From Phenylobacterium sp. (GTDB lineage: Bacteria; Pseudomonadota; Alphaproteobacteria; Caulobacterales; Caulobacteraceae), in assembly GCF_030651755.1 (NCBI RefSeq), contig NZ_JAUSBZ010000015.1, positions 1 through 40,006 on the forward strand: DNA of 40,006 nucleotides, given 5' to 3'. The notes below the pieces were generated by a model. The model was not told the DNA's origin. It made no database searches and was given only the letters and a program-made list of their open reading frames with translations. Below are positions 9,035 through 18,712 of the stretch, in pieces. Positions within the stretch are counted from its first letter, which is position 1. Each line of letters starts with the position of its first letter. A program made the position numbers and the translations under genes.

Positions 9035-11110
9035 TCACACATCGAGATCATCGGTGGCGAATTCGGCGTTTTCCTGGATGAAGCGGAAACGCAGTTCCGC
9101 CTTGCGGCCCATCAGGGCCTCAACCAGGTCGATAACGGCCTCTTCGGAGCGGGGCAGGGTCACCCTAGCCAAGATGCGCTTGGCCGGGTCCATGGTGGTT
9201 TCCTTGAGCTGGGCGGGCATCATCTCCCCCAGGCCCTTGAATCGGCCGATTTCCGGCTTCTTGCCCTTGAATTGGGTGGCCAGCAGTTCCTCCCGGTGGG
9301 CGTCGTCCCGGGCATAGACCGTCTTTCCCCCATGGCTGATCCGGTACAGCGGCGGCAGGGCCAGGAAGAGGCGTCCGGCGCGGATCAGGCCGGGCATGGT
9401 GCGGTAAAAGAAGGTGATCAGCAGCGAGGCGATGTGGGCGCCGTCGACGTCGGCGTCGGTCATGATGACGATGCGCTCGTAGCGCAGGTCTTCTTCCTTG
9501 AACTTGACGCCGGGCTGGACCCCCAGGGCCAGCATCAGGTCGCTGAGCTCCTTGTTGGCGCCGAGCTTGTCGGCGCCGGCCGAGGCCACGTTCAGGATCT
9601 TGCCGCGCAGGGGCAGGATGGCCTGGGTTCGGCGGTCGCGGGCCTGCTTGGCGGATCCGCCGGCCGAATCGCCCTCCACCAGAAACAGCTCGGTGCCGTC
9701 CGAGGCCTGGATGGCGCAGTCGGCCAGCTTGCCGGGCAGGCGCAGCTTGCGGGTGGCCGAGGCGCGGGCGACGTCGCGGTCCTTTCGGCGCTTCAGGCGC
9801 TCTTCGGCGCGCTCGATGACGAAGGCCAGCAGGGTGCTGGCGGCCTTGGGCTGCGCCGTGAGCCAGTGATCGAAGGGGTCGCGCAGGGCGGCCTCCACCA
9901 GGCGCTGGGCGTCGCTGGAGGAGAGGCGTTCCTTGGTCTGGCCCTGGAACTCGGGATTTTTCACGAAGACGCTGATCAGGGCGCCGGCCTGGGCCAGGAC
10001 GTCTTCGGCGGTGATCAGGCCGCCGCGCTTCTCGTTGGTGAGCTCGGCATAGGCCTTCAGGCCGCGGGTTAGGGCGGCGCGCAGGCCCGCCTCATGGGTG
10101 CCGCCCTCGGGCGTGGGGACGGTGTTGCAGTAGGAGCGCATGAAGCCGTCGGCCTCACCGAAACCGTCGGCGGTCCAGGCGATCGCCCACTCCACGGCGC
10201 CAGCCTCGCCCTGGCGGGTGAAGCGGCCGGCGAAGGGCTCGGGCGTCACAGTCTCCAGCTTTTCCACCTGCTCGGCGAGATAGTCGGCCAGGCCATTGGG
10301 GAAGCGGAACACCGCCTCGGCCGGGGTCTGGTCCTGGATCCGGGCCGGGTCGCACTTCCAGCGGATCTCGACCCCACCGAACAGATAGGCCTTGGAGCGG
10401 GCCATCCGGTAAAGTCGGGCGGGTTTGAAGGCCGCGCCTTCGCCAAAGATCTGCGGATCGGGCAGGAAGCGGATCATCGTGCCGTGCTTGCGGCTCGGCT
10501 GGCCCTTTTCGATGGGGCCAAGCGGCTTGCCGCGGGCGAAGGCCTGGCGCCACTCGAACCCGTCCTTCCAGGCGCTCACCTCGACCCGTTCGGACAGGGC
10601 GTTGACCACCGAGACCCCGACCCCGTGCAGGCCGCCGGAGGTCTCATAGGCCTTGCCGGAGAACTTCCCGCCGGAGTGCAGGACGGTCATGATCACTTCC
10701 AGGGCCGACTTGCCCGGGTGCTTGGGGTGCGGGTCGACAGGAATGCCGCGGCCGTCGTCCTTGACGCTCAGATAGCCGTCGGCGTCGAGGTTGACCTCGA
10801 TGAACTTGGCGTGGCCGGCGACGGCCTCGTCCATGGCGTTGTCCAGCACCTCGGCGAACAGGTGATGCAGGGCCCGCTCGTCGGTGCCGCCGATATACAT
10901 GCCCGGCCGCTTGCGGACCGGCTCCAGCCCTTCGAGGACCTCGATATCCTTGGCCGAGTAGCCCCCTGCCGCCGTGCCGGCCTGAGGCGCCTCGCCAGTC
11001 GGCGGAGGCGGCGGGCTGGGGCGTGGCTCATGGCTCTGCGCCAGCGGCGATGCGGCCGGCGGGTTCAGGGCGTCATCGAAGAGAGAGGCTTGGGGAGGGG
11101 CCTTGGACAT
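9035..11110 (-). CDS. parE: DNA topoisomerase IV subunit B
   Basis: ParE is the ATPase subunit of topoisomerase IV, which with ParC unlinks daughter chromosomes. The GHKL ATPase domain shows VLDNAMDEA, the DDGRGIP motif and GLHGVGVSVVNAL. The TOPRIM domain shows FLVEGDSAGGSAKQARDR and MTDADVDGAHIASLL, and the C-terminus has RFKGLGEM. The length of about 691 residues fits ParE rather than GyrB (around 800). A proline-rich N-terminal extension of about 50 residues precedes the ATPase domain. The ATG at 11110 was chosen; a TTG at 11167 would add 19 residues but has no ribosome site. parC is not in the window. A terminator after glnA separates this gene from glnBA. Confidence 0.95.
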   Translation of the reverse strand: MSKAPPQASLFDDALNPPAASPLAQSHEPRPSPPPPPTGEAPQAGTAAGGYSAKDIEVLEGLEPVRKRPGMYIGGTDERALHHLFAEVLDNAMDEAVAGHAKFIEVNLDADGYLSVKDDGRGIPVDPHPKHPGKSALEVIMTVLHSGGKFSGKAYETSGGLHGVGVSVVNALSERVEVSAWKDGFEWRQAFARGKPLGPIEKGQPSRKHGTMIRFLPDPQIFGEGAAFKPARLYRMARSKAYLFGGVEIRWKCDPARIQDQTPAEAVFRFPNGLADYLAEQVEKLETVTPEPFAGRFTRQGEAGAVEWAIAWTADGFGEADGFMRSYCNTVPTPEGGTHEAGLRAALTRGLKAYAELTNEKRGGLITAEDVLAQAGALISVFVKNPEFQGQTKERLSSSDAQRLVEAALRDPFDHWLTAQPKAASTLLAFVIERAEERLKRRKDRDVARASATRKLRLPGKLADCAIQASDGTELFLVEGDSAGGSAKQARDRRTQAILPLRGKILNVASAGADKLGANKELSDLMLALGVQPGVKFKEEDLRYERIVIMTDADVDGAHIASLLITFFYRTMPGLIRAGRLFLALPPLYRISHGGKTVYARDDAHREELLATQFKGKKPEIGRFKGLGEMMPAQLKETTMDPAKRILARVTLPRSEEAVIDLVEALMGRKAELRFRFIQENAEFATDDLDV

Positions 11111-11190
11111 TGGCTCGGAAGCTGGGGCGATTCGGGAGGCCCCGGTATGAATCGGGCGCTGAGACAAATCAATGCGCAGGACCGTGGAAG

Positions 11191-11222
11191 GAAAAAGGGC
11201 CGCAGCTTGCGCCGCGGCCCTT
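11191..11222 (-). terminator. Intrinsic terminator of glnA
   Basis: On the minus strand AAGGGCCGC and GCGGCCCTT form a perfect nine-base stem with a ten-base loop, followed by a T-run (TTTTTCC). This is a classic rho-independent terminator. A second hairpin at 11230-11248 (arms AACCTCA/TGAGGTT, five-base loop) lies directly at the glnA stop codon and may protect the 3' end. Together they should isolate parE from glnBA transcription. Confidence 0.8.
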
Positions 11223-11247
11223 CAACCTTAACCTCAGACCTTGAGGT

Positions 11248-12657
11248 TTAGCACTTGTAGTACATGTCGAATTCGACGGGGTGCGGATGCAGTTGCAGGC
11301 GCATCACCTCTTCCATCTTCAGCTCGATATAGCTGTCGATGAAGTCGTCATCCATGACCCCGCCCTTCTTGAGGAAGGCGCGATCCTTGTCGAGGTTCTC
11401 CAGGGCTTCACGCAGCGAGCCACAGACTTCCGGAACCTTCTTCTGCTCGCGCGGCGGCAGGTCATAGAGGTTCTTGTCCATGGCCGGACCCGGATCGATC
11501 TTGTTCTCGATCCCGTCGAGGCCAGCCATCAGCAAGGCGACGAAGGTCAGATAGGGGTTGCCCATCGGATCGGGGAAGCGGGCTTCGATACGCTTGGCCT
11601 TGGGCGAGTCCACATGCGGGATGCGGATCGAGGCCGAGCGGTTGCGCGACGAATAGGCCAGCTTCACCGGGGCTTCGTAGCCGGGCACCAGGCGCTTGTA
11701 GCTGTTGGTGGTGGAGTTGGCGAAGGCGTTGATGGCCTTGGCGTGCTTGATGATGCCGCCGATGTACCAGAGGCATTCCTGCGACAGGCCGGCATACTTG
11801 TCGCCGGCGAACATGGGCTGGCCGTCCTTCCAGATCGACTGGTGGACGTGCATGCCCGAGCCGTTGTCGCCGAACATCGGCTTGGCCATGAAGGTGGCGG
11901 TCTTGCCGTAGGCGGCCGCGACGTTGTGGATGACGTACTTATAGAGCTGCATCCGGTCGGCCATGGTCAGCAGATCGGAGAACTTCAGACCCAGTTCGTG
12001 CTGGGCGGGCGCCACCTCGTGGTGGTGCTTTTCGGGCTGCATGCCGAGCTCGCCCATGACGGCCAGCATTTCGCCGCGGAGGTCCTGGGCGGAGTCCACC
12101 GGATTGACCGGGAAATAGCCGCCCTTGGGGCCGGGCCGGTGGCCCATATTGCCCTCGGCATATTCCTTGGACGAGTTCACCGGCAGTTCGGTGGAGTCGA
12201 AGGCGTAGCCGGTGTTGTGGCCAGCGGTCGACCAGCGGACGTCATCGAACAGGAAGAACTCAGCTTCCGGGCCGAAATAGACCGTGTCGCCGATGCCGGC
12301 GGCCTTCACATAGTTCAGGGCGGCCTTGGCGATGGAGCGCGGGTCGCGGTTGTAGGGGGTGTTGGTGTCGGGGTTCAGCACGTCGCAGAACAGGCAGAGC
12401 GTCGTCTGCTGATAGAAGGGGTCGATATAGGCCGAGTTCAGGTCCGGCCGCAGCTTCATGTCGGACTCGTTGATGGCTTTCCAGCCGACGATCGAGGAGC
12501 CGTCGAACATGGTGCCGTCGGTCAGGAAGTCGTCATCGACCAGATCGATGTCGAAGGTGACGTGCTGCATCTTGCCGCGGATGTCGGTGAAACGGACGTC
12601 GACATATTTGACGTCCTTCTCGGCGATCATATCCAGGATGTCTTTGGCGGTGGTCAT
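11248..12657 (-). CDS. glnA: Glutamine synthetase type I
   Basis: GlnA condenses glutamate and ammonia with ATP to give glutamine, the main ammonium assimilation step; it works as a dodecamer in the cytoplasm. The 469-residue length is normal for GSI. Signatures include [17 protein letters not shown], the metal and ATP site [25 protein letters not shown], and the adenylylation-site tyrosine in DKNLYDLPP, which indicates the GSI-beta form controlled by GlnE adenylylation. It follows glnB with a gap of only 37 bases and has an AGGGG ribosome site eight bases before ATG, so both are probably cotranscribed. A strong terminator follows. Confidence 0.98.
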   Translation of the reverse strand: MTTAKDILDMIAEKDVKYVDVRFTDIRGKMQHVTFDIDLVDDDFLTDGTMFDGSSIVGWKAINESDMKLRPDLNSAYIDPFYQQTTLCLFCDVLNPDTNTPYNRDPRSIAKAALNYVKAAGIGDTVYFGPEAEFFLFDDVRWSTAGHNTGYAFDSTELPVNSSKEYAEGNMGHRPGPKGGYFPVNPVDSAQDLRGEMLAVMGELGMQPEKHHHEVAPAQHELGLKFSDLLTMADRMQLYKYVIHNVAAAYGKTATFMAKPMFGDNGSGMHVHQSIWKDGQPMFAGDKYAGLSQECLWYIGGIIKHAKAINAFANSTTNSYKRLVPGYEAPVKLAYSSRNRSASIRIPHVDSPKAKRIEARFPDPMGNPYLTFVALLMAGLDGIENKIDPGPAMDKNLYDLPPREQKKVPEVCGSLREALENLDKDRAFLKKGGVMDDDFIDSYIELKMEEVMRLQLHPHPVEFDMYYKC

Positions 12658-12694
12658 GGCGGTTATCCCCTAACTCGCGTGATAGGTCAGAATC

Positions 12695-13042
<348 letters not shown>

Positions 13043-13178
13043 TCAGATTGAACGCGCCGCCCTGTACGGGGGGTGAGGCGACGGAGCATGCCGAGCCGCG
13101 GGGGGACAAGGGGCGCCCCGCACGGGACTTCGGGCCGGAGGCGCGAAATCGCACCTTGCGCAAAAAACGGGCGCCAGT

Positions 13179-13195
13179 CGCACAAGAATTGTGCG
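13179..13195. promoter_or_regulatory. Perfect 17-base palindrome, candidate NtrC site upstream of glnB
   Basis: CGCACAA-GAA-TTGTGCG is a perfect inverted repeat. It contains GCAC and GTGC separated by seven bases, the half-site spacing of known enteric NtrC boxes. It lies about 145 bases before the glnB start and about 75 before the divergent thiolase gene. I found no convincing sigma-54 (-24/-12) element between it and glnB. NtrC binding is an inference; another dimeric regulator is possible. Confidence 0.5.
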
Positions 13196-13269
13196 TTGCG
13201 GAAATCGCCTTGTGAGCTGCCGCTAGCCCCCTAGGATCGAACTGTGCAGTTGGGTGCGGAGGCTTCGCC

Positions 13270-14805
13270 ATGGACGATAGAACCCCAGTTCTCATAGGAG
13301 CGGGACAATTCACCTATCGGGGCGAACCGCAGTCGTCCCCCCCGCCGACTCAACTGCTGAAGATTGCGGCGCTCGCTGCTGCGCAGGATGCGGGTCTGTC
13401 CGAGGCCGCCCTGGGCGGGATCGACAGTCTGGCTGTCGTGGGCTTCACCGTCGACGCCCCGGGGGGCGGCCGTCCGACCCCGCACAGCGCCAACCCGCCG
13501 GCCAGCCTGGCCCGGGTCCTGGGAGCGTCGCCGGATTGGGCGGTCTATTCCCACATGGGGGGCAACAGCCCCCAGCAACTCATCAATGTCCTGTGCGAGC
13601 GGGTGAGCCGGGGCGAGACCCGGCTTGGCCTGGTGGTGGGCTGCGAGTTTCTGGGCTCGGCCACCAAGCGGTTGACCAGGGGCCTGGGTTTCGATGACTG
13701 GAACGAGGAGGTTGACCTCGACCCTCCAGAGCGGATCGGCGATCCGCGCCCAGGGGTCACCCCCTATGAGGCGCGCCATGGACTTGGAAGGCCGATCAAC
13801 ACCTACCCGCTGTTTGAGAACGCCCTGCGCGCTCGGGACGGCCGCAGCATCCCAGACCATCAGAAACGTCTGGGTGAGCTGTTCGCCCCCTTCACAGAGG
13901 TGGCGGCCCGGAACCGCGACGCCTGGTTCCCCATCGCCCGGACCGCCGAAGAGCTGATCACCGTCACCGAACGCAACCGGATGGTGGGCTTCCCCTACAC
14001 CAAGTACCTGAACGCCATCATGGACGTGGACCAGTCGGCAGGCGTGCTGGTGGCCAGCCTGGCCAAGGCCAGGGAGCTGGGCGTGCCTGAGGAAAACCTG
14101 GTCTATCTGCACGGCTGCGCCGACGCCGCTGACCTCTGGTATCCCTTGGATCGCCAGAATTTCCACTCCAGTCCCGCCATGCGCCTGACCGGCGCCCGGG
14201 CCCTGGAGATGGCCGGGGTCAGCCTTGATCAGATCGGAGTCATCGACCTCTATTCCTGCTTCCCCGTGGCCGTGGAGATCGGCGCCGAGGCCCTGGGACT
14301 GGCTCTGGATGATCCCCGCGGCCTGACGGTCACAGGCGGACTGCCCTATGCGGGCGGGCCAGGAAACAATTACGCCATGCATTCGATCGCCGTGATGATG
14401 CAGCGGTTGCGAGAGGCGCGGGACACCTACGGTCTGGTGACGGCCAACGGCTGGTTCCTGACCAAGCAGTCGACAGGAATTTATTCCTGCCGCGCGCCCG
14501 AAAAGCCCTTTGAGCGCCAGGACCCAGGCGTCATTCAGCGCCAGATCGACGCCCTGCCGCATCCGGTTGTCACAGAAACGCCTCAGGGTCGCGCCGTGAT
14601 CGAGACCTACACCGTCGTCCATGGCCGTGAGGGCTATATGATGGGCATCGTCGTCGGCCGCGATGAGGCGGATCGTCGATTCGTCGCGCACACGCCTACC
14701 GATCCCGGCGTGCTTCATAGCCTTGAGGCGGCGGAATCTGTCGGTCGAACCGGCAGCGTCGGTCCCGCCCCCGAAGGTCAACGCAACCTCTTTGTTCCGG
14801 ACTGA
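13270..14805 (+). CDS. Thiolase-like acetyl-CoA acetyltransferase family protein
   Basis: A 511-residue protein of the thiolase superfamily, of the SCP2-thiolase-like group annotated as acetyl-CoA acetyltransferase. The N-terminus VLIGAGQFTYRGEP and the segment SLDQIGVIDLYSCFPVAVE belong to this group. The segment GGLPYAGGPGNNYAMHSIA resembles the C-terminal active-site block of thiolases. The last 90 residues or so look like the extra C-terminal domain found in these proteins (VIETYTVVHGREGYMMGIVV). I could not find the usual nucleophilic cysteine motif of true thiolases, so the reaction is uncertain. GGAGG lies about seven bases before the ATG. It is divergent from glnB and closely followed by a phosphatase gene. 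Confidence 0.88.
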   Translation: MDDRTPVLIGAGQFTYRGEPQSSPPPTQLLKIAALAAAQDAGLSEAALGGIDSLAVVGFTVDAPGGGRPTPHSANPPASLARVLGASPDWAVYSHMGGNSPQQLINVLCERVSRGETRLGLVVGCEFLGSATKRLTRGLGFDDWNEEVDLDPPERIGDPRPGVTPYEARHGLGRPINTYPLFENALRARDGRSIPDHQKRLGELFAPFTEVAARNRDAWFPIARTAEELITVTERNRMVGFPYTKYLNAIMDVDQSAGVLVASLAKARELGVPEENLVYLHGCADAADLWYPLDRQNFHSSPAMRLTGARALEMAGVSLDQIGVIDLYSCFPVAVEIGAEALGLALDDPRGLTVTGGLPYAGGPGNNYAMHSIAVMMQRLREARDTYGLVTANGWFLTKQSTGIYSCRAPEKPFERQDPGVIQRQIDALPHPVVTETPQGRAVIETYTVVHGREGYMMGIVVGRDEADRRFVAHTPTDPGVLHSLEAAESVGRTGSVGPAPEGQRNLFVPD

Positions 14806-14809
14806 ACCC

Positions 14810-15379
14810 ATGTCGCGCCTCTATCTGATCCGCCACGGAAAGCCCGCCGCCACATGGGGCGGCCATGACGATGATCCGGGGCTGGATGAGACTGGCAGGG
14901 TCCAGGCCGAGGCGGCCCGGGACTTCCTGCTGGCCCTGCCTCCTGAGGAACGGCCCCGCCTTGTGGTCTCCTCGCCCCTGGCCCGTTGCCGCGAGACCGC
15001 CGAGCCGACAGCCGAGGCCTTGGGGATTGCGGTGGAGATCGATCCGGGCGTCGGCGAAATCCCGACTCCGGCGGCCCTGGCTGCTGAATCCCGCGGGGAA
15101 TGGCTGCGCCAGGCCTTTCAGGGGGCCTGGGCCGAGATCGAGGGCGACCTCGACTATGACGCGTGGCGTCAGCAGGTCGCCCAGGCCCTTCAGGGGCGGG
15201 GAGACACCGCGGTTTTCAGCCACTTTGTGGCGATCAATGCGGTAATTTCGGTCCTGACGGGGGAGGATCGCGTGGTCAGCTTCCGGCCTGATCATACTTC
15301 GATCACCATCTTGGAAACCGACGGCAAGACCTTGACCTTGATCGAGAAGGGGCGCGAAGCCTCCACTGGCGTACTTTAG
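14810..15379 (+). CDS. Histidine phosphatase (phosphoglycerate mutase-like) family protein
   Basis: A 189-residue member of the histidine phosphatase superfamily. The catalytic motif LYLIRHGKP is at the N-terminus, and the second histidine is in TAVFSHFVAINAVISVL. The segment VVSSPLARCRETAEPTAEAL is typical of the broad-specificity phosphatase branch (CobC/GpmB-like). Substrate cannot be told from the sequence. The start was placed at the ATG directly before SRLYLIRHG, four bases after the thiolase stop; longer versions would overlap the thiolase gene heavily. It is likely cotranscribed with its neighbours on both sides. Confidence 0.9.
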   Translation: MSRLYLIRHGKPAATWGGHDDDPGLDETGRVQAEAARDFLLALPPEERPRLVVSSPLARCRETAEPTAEALGIAVEIDPGVGEIPTPAALAAESRGEWLRQAFQGAWAEIEGDLDYDAWRQQVAQALQGRGDTAVFSHFVAINAVISVLTGEDRVVSFRPDHTSITILETDGKTLTLIEKGREASTGVL

Positions 15380-15399
15380 ACCCTTTCGGCGGAGTTGAC

Positions 15400-16845
15400 G
15401 TGGCGCCCAATCAAATCCTGACCGTCTCCGAAATGGCGGCGGCAGATCGTGCGGCCGTCGTCGCCGGAACTCCCGCCATTGCCCTGATGGAACGCGCCGG
15501 CGCTGCAGTCGCTGACGCGGTTCTGAGCCGCTTTGCGCCTTGCGAGACCCTGGTCCTCTGTGGCCCCGGCGACAATGGCGGCGATGGCTATGTGGTGGCC
15601 CGTCTTCTGGCCGAGCAGGGCTGGCCCGTGCGGGTGGCTGCGCTCGCATCGCCCCGAACCGATAGCGCCAAGGCCATGGCCACCCTCTGGACAGGCGTCA
15701 CGACGGATATCCAGGAGGAGATCCAGGCCACGCTCTATATCGACGCCCTGTTTGGCGCCGGTCTTTCAGGCCCGCTGACCGGGGACGCCGCCCGGGTGGT
15801 CCATCACCTGAACGCCACGCCCGAGCGTGTGGTCGCCATTGATACGCCGAGCGGACTTCCAGGCGATACCGGCCTGCCCCAGGGGGTCTGCGGCCGCGCC
15901 GGCCTGACCGTCACCTTTCACGCCCGCAAGCCCGCCCATGTGCTGGAGCCGGGCAGGGGGCGTTGTGGCGAGGTGGTGGTCGCCGACATCGGCCTGGGCG
16001 AGAGCGCGGCGACCCTGTTCGAAAACACCCCTGAGCTTTGGGCTCCGCGTTTCCCCTGGCCCACCGCCGCCTCACATAAGCATGCGCGCGGGCGGATGGT
16101 GGTGGTCAGCGGGCCGGCCTGGAGCACTGGCGCCGCCCGACTGGCCGCCCGGGCGGGCCTGCGCATCGGCGCGGGCCTGGTGACTGTCCTGTCGCCCCCT
16201 GACGCCTTGTCGATCAACGCCACCCACCTTGAGGCGGTGATGCTGCGGCCCTTCGATAGCGAGGCGGAGTTGGAGACTCTGGCGACCGATGTGGACGCCG
16301 CGGTGATCGGACCAGCCGCCGGGATCAATGAAACGACCCTGATGAACGTTCTCGCCCTCGCGCGCACCGGCGCAGCCCTGATCCTCGACGCCGACGCCAT
16401 CACCGTGTTTCGGCAGGATCCCGAAGAACTGTTTTCCGTCCTCGACCGCGACGACGTGCTTACCCCCCATCCCGGGGAGTTCGAGCGTCTGTTCCCAGGC
16501 ATCCTCGATTCGGCGCCGGAACGGATTTCCGCCACCCGTCGCGCCGCCGAACTGGCCGACGCCGTGGTGCTGCTGAAAGGTCCAGACACGGTGGTCGCCT
16601 CGCCTGACGGCCGGGCCGCAGTCTCCCTGAACGGCTCGCCGTGGCTGGCGACGGCGGGCACCGGAGACGTATTGGCCGGCTATATTGCGGGCCTGGTGGC
16701 GCAGGGCATGGACAGCTTCGAAGCCGCCTGCGCGGGAGCGTGGATCCATGCTGAGGCCGCCCAGTCCCACGGCCCCGGCCTGATCGCCGAAGACCTGCCA
16801 GGCCTGACGCCGGCGGTTCTCAGGAGACTCTATACGGGGACCTGA
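15400..16845 (+). CDS. nnr: Bifunctional NAD(P)H-hydrate repair enzyme Nnr
   Basis: This metabolite-repair enzyme of 481 residues restores damaged NAD(P)H. Residues about 1-205 are the YjeF_N epimerase domain, with GPGDNGGDGYVVARLL and the catalytic-region IDALFGAGLSGPLTG. Residues about 215-480 are the ribokinase-like ADP/ATP-dependent dehydratase, with LTPHPGEFERLFPG and the nucleotide motif GSPWLATAGTGDVLAGYI. Both halves are complete. The start is a GTG preceded by GGAG with good spacing. It is 20 bases downstream of the phosphatase gene and probably ends the small operon before tRNA-Leu. Confidence 0.95.
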   Translation: MAPNQILTVSEMAAADRAAVVAGTPAIALMERAGAAVADAVLSRFAPCETLVLCGPGDNGGDGYVVARLLAEQGWPVRVAALASPRTDSAKAMATLWTGVTTDIQEEIQATLYIDALFGAGLSGPLTGDAARVVHHLNATPERVVAIDTPSGLPGDTGLPQGVCGRAGLTVTFHARKPAHVLEPGRGRCGEVVVADIGLGESAATLFENTPELWAPRFPWPTAASHKHARGRMVVVSGPAWSTGAARLAARAGLRIGAGLVTVLSPPDALSINATHLEAVMLRPFDSEAELETLATDVDAAVIGPAAGINETTLMNVLALARTGAALILDADAITVFRQDPEELFSVLDRDDVLTPHPGEFERLFPGILDSAPERISATRRAAELADAVVLLKGPDTVVASPDGRAAVSLNGSPWLATAGTGDVLAGYIAGLVAQGMDSFEAACAGAWIHAEAAQSHGPGLIAEDLPGLTPAVLRRLYTGT

Positions 16846-16880
16846 GGCCCTGCGCCGCTTGGGCTGCCGGGCGAGGCGAC

Positions 16881-16909
16881 TTGACGCCTGACGGCAAACC
16901 GCCGATGGC
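16881..16909 (+). promoter_or_regulatory. Possible promoter of tRNA-Leu
   Basis: TTGACG at 16881 matches the -35 consensus well, but the hexamer 17 bases downstream (GATGGC) is a poor -10. The spacing to the tRNA 5' end (12 bases) is suitable. Weak evidence overall. Confidence 0.25.
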
Positions 16910-16921
16910 AGACGCCGGAAC

Positions 16922-17006
16922 GCGGGCGTGGCGGAACTGGTAGACGCACTGGATTTAGGTTCCAGCGCCGCAAGGCGTGGAGGTTCGAGTCCTCTCGCCC
17001 GCACCA
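16922..17006 (+). tRNA. tRNA-Leu (anticodon UAG)
   Basis: An 85-base class II tRNA. The acceptor stem GCGGGCG pairs with CGCCCGC, followed by A and encoded CCA. The anticodon stem CTGGA/TCCAG encloses the loop TTTAGGT, giving anticodon TAG at 16956-16958 (reads CUN leucine codons). A long variable arm (GCGCCGCAAGGCGTGG) and the T-loop GGTTCGAGTCC are present, as expected for tRNA-Leu. Confidence 0.97.
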
Positions 17007-17028
17007 ACCTTTGCACTTGGACAGGGAA

Positions 17029-17077
17029 GGCGCCCGTGACATAAGGGCGCCCTCCCGCCGCCTCGACGTAGGCGGCG
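17029..17077 (+). terminator. Two tandem hairpins after tRNA-Leu
   Basis: GGCGCCC/GGGCGCC (17029-17051, nine-base loop) and CGCCGCC/GGCGGCG (17056-17077, eight-base loop) are perfect seven-base stems in tandem. Neither is followed by a strong T-run; only CTTCCCGTTTC comes after the second. They probably end or process the tRNA transcript, and could also structure the leader of tig if tig is read from upstream. Confidence 0.5.
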
Positions 17078-17144
17078 CTTCCCGTTTCACCATTAGGCGG
17101 ACCGTCAAGAGCGCGTGACAGCGCCCCGGAGTCCGGAAGCAAGA

Positions 17145-18509
17145 ATGTCGATGCAGATCGTTGAAAAGTCCGGTGAAGGCCTGAGCCGCGTTTACGGCGT
17201 CACTGTTCCGGCCGCCGACCTGGCCGAACGCCTGGACGCGCGCATCACTGAAATCACCCCCCAGCTGAACATCAAGGGTTTCCGCCCTGGTAAGGTCCCT
17301 CCGGGCCATGTGCGCCGCCTTCATGGCAAGGCGCTGATGGCGGAGCTGGTCGAGCAGACCATCTCTGAGTCCACCCAGAAGGTGCTGGAAGAGAACAAGC
17401 TGCGCCCCGCGGGCGAGCCTGATCTGAAGCCGGACGGGGATCTGCAGGACGTGGTGGACGGCAAGGCCGACCTGTCCTTCGAGATCGCCTTAGAAATCAT
17501 GCCGGAGTTCGAGCCCGTCGATCCCTCGACGCTGGAGCTGGTGCGGCCGGTCTACAAGCCGGGCGACGATGAGGTGGGCGAGGCCCTGGCCGAGCTGGCC
17601 AAGCAAAATCGCAGCTTTGAGCCGCGCACCGGCAAGACCGTGAAGGCCAAGGACGGCGATCAGCTGACCATCGACTTCGTCGGCAAGATCGACGGCGAAG
17701 CCTTTGAAGGCGGTTCGGCCGAGGGCGCCCAACTGGTGCTCGGCTCGGGCAGCTTCATCCCGGGCTTTGAAGAGCAGCTGGTCGGCGCCAAGCCCGACAG
17801 CGATGTCGTGGTCAAGGTGACCTTCCCCGAGGACTATCAGGCCGCCCATCTGGCCGGCAAGGAAGCCGAGTTTGAGGTCAAGGTGACGGCGGTTTCCGCG
17901 CCAGTCGAGACCGAGGCCGATGACGCCTTCGCCGAGAAGCTGGGCATCGAGAGCCTGGACAAGCTTAAAGGCCTTCTGCGCGACAATATCGAGCAGCAGT
18001 ATGTCAGCGCCTCGCGCTTCAAGCTGAAGCGCGCCCTGCTGGACGCCCTGGACACCAAGCACGACTTCCCCCTGCCGCCGAAGATGGTCGAGGCCGAGTT
18101 CGCCGCCATCTGGACCCAGGTGCAGCAGGACAAGGAACGTGAGGCCCTGCCGCCGGAAGACGCCGAAAAGACTGATGAGCAGCTTGAGAGCGAGTACCGC
18201 AAGATCGCTGAGCGCCGGGTGCGTCTTGGCCTCGTCCTGGCCGAGATCGGCCGGGTCAACAATGTGCAGGTGACCGAGCAGGAACTGATGGAGGCCATGC
18301 GCCAGGAGGCCATGCGTTATGGTCCCCAGGCGCAACAGGTCTTCGACATGTTCCGCCAGAACCCCAACGCCCAGGCCCAGCTCCGCGCCCCGATCTTCGA
18401 GGACAAGGTGGTCGACCTGATCGTCGGCAAGGCCAAGGTCGAGGACAAGGACGTCAGCAAGGATGAGCTGATGGCCGAGGACGATCTGCCGGAAGGCTAC
18501 GGCGAGTAA
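17145..18509 (+). CDS. tig: Trigger factor (ribosome-bound chaperone, peptidyl-prolyl isomerase)
   Basis: Trigger factor binds the ribosome exit site and helps new chains fold. The 454-residue product has the N-terminal ribosome-binding domain with the signature [15 protein letters not shown], the FKBP-type isomerase domain near residues 150-245 ([28 protein letters not shown]), and the helical C-terminal chaperone domain. The ATG at 17145 has GGAAG about seven bases upstream. A longer GTG start at 17115 and an ATG at 17151 are possible, but the chosen one best fits the ribosome site. It heads the tig-clpP-clpX-lon series conserved in bacteria. Confidence 0.97.
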   Translation: MSMQIVEKSGEGLSRVYGVTVPAADLAERLDARITEITPQLNIKGFRPGKVPPGHVRRLHGKALMAELVEQTISESTQKVLEENKLRPAGEPDLKPDGDLQDVVDGKADLSFEIALEIMPEFEPVDPSTLELVRPVYKPGDDEVGEALAELAKQNRSFEPRTGKTVKAKDGDQLTIDFVGKIDGEAFEGGSAEGAQLVLGSGSFIPGFEEQLVGAKPDSDVVVKVTFPEDYQAAHLAGKEAEFEVKVTAVSAPVETEADDAFAEKLGIESLDKLKGLLRDNIEQQYVSASRFKLKRALLDALDTKHDFPLPPKMVEAEFAAIWTQVQQDKEREALPPEDAEKTDEQLESEYRKIAERRVRLGLVLAEIGRVNNVQVTEQELMEAMRQEAMRYGPQAQQVFDMFRQNPNAQAQLRAPIFEDKVVDLIVGKAKVEDKDVSKDELMAEDDLPEGYGE

Positions 18510-18551
18510 GCCTTGCACGTCACGCCAGAGCGGCGCGACAATGTGATTGCG

Positions 18552-18595
18552 GATCCCGGCGTGGCCTGCAGGCGGCGCCGGGATCATGCATTTTT
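18552..18595 (+). terminator. Terminator-like hairpin after tig
   Basis: GATCCCGGCG and CGCCGGGATC form a perfect ten-base stem with a 14-base loop that itself holds the palindrome CCTGCAGG. The T-run (TTTTT) comes five bases after the stem, so it is slightly unlike the classic form. It would separate tig from clpP, which has its own promoter candidate downstream. Confidence 0.65.
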
Positions 18596-18630
18596 AGGGC
18601 TTCCGAAAGGGCCGGCGGCCGAGGGTCGCC

Positions 18631-18659
18631 TTGCAACCGGCCGCCGCAGACGCGATATC
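18631..18659 (+). promoter_or_regulatory. Candidate housekeeping promoter of clpP
   Basis: TTGCAAC (18631-18637), 14 bases, then GCGATATC (18652-18659) matches the Caulobacter sigma-73 consensus (GCTANAWC) at seven of eight -10 positions and with ideal spacing. The -35 is weaker. The start of transcription would be near 18666. The -35 lies inside an inverted repeat (GGCGGCCG at 18614-18621, CGGCCGCC at 18638-18645), which could be an operator. Confidence 0.5.
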
Positions 18660-18712
18660 GGAAGGGACGGCGGCGATCTCACGTTCGCCAATCGAGAAGG
18701 GCTCTTAAGCTT

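Noticed and set aside
13231..14811. 526-residue open frame on the minus strand opposite the thiolase-like gene
   Set aside because: Its composition (Gly, Gln, His and Leu runs) is the usual antisense shadow of a GC-rich gene, and the plus-strand product has clear family features.
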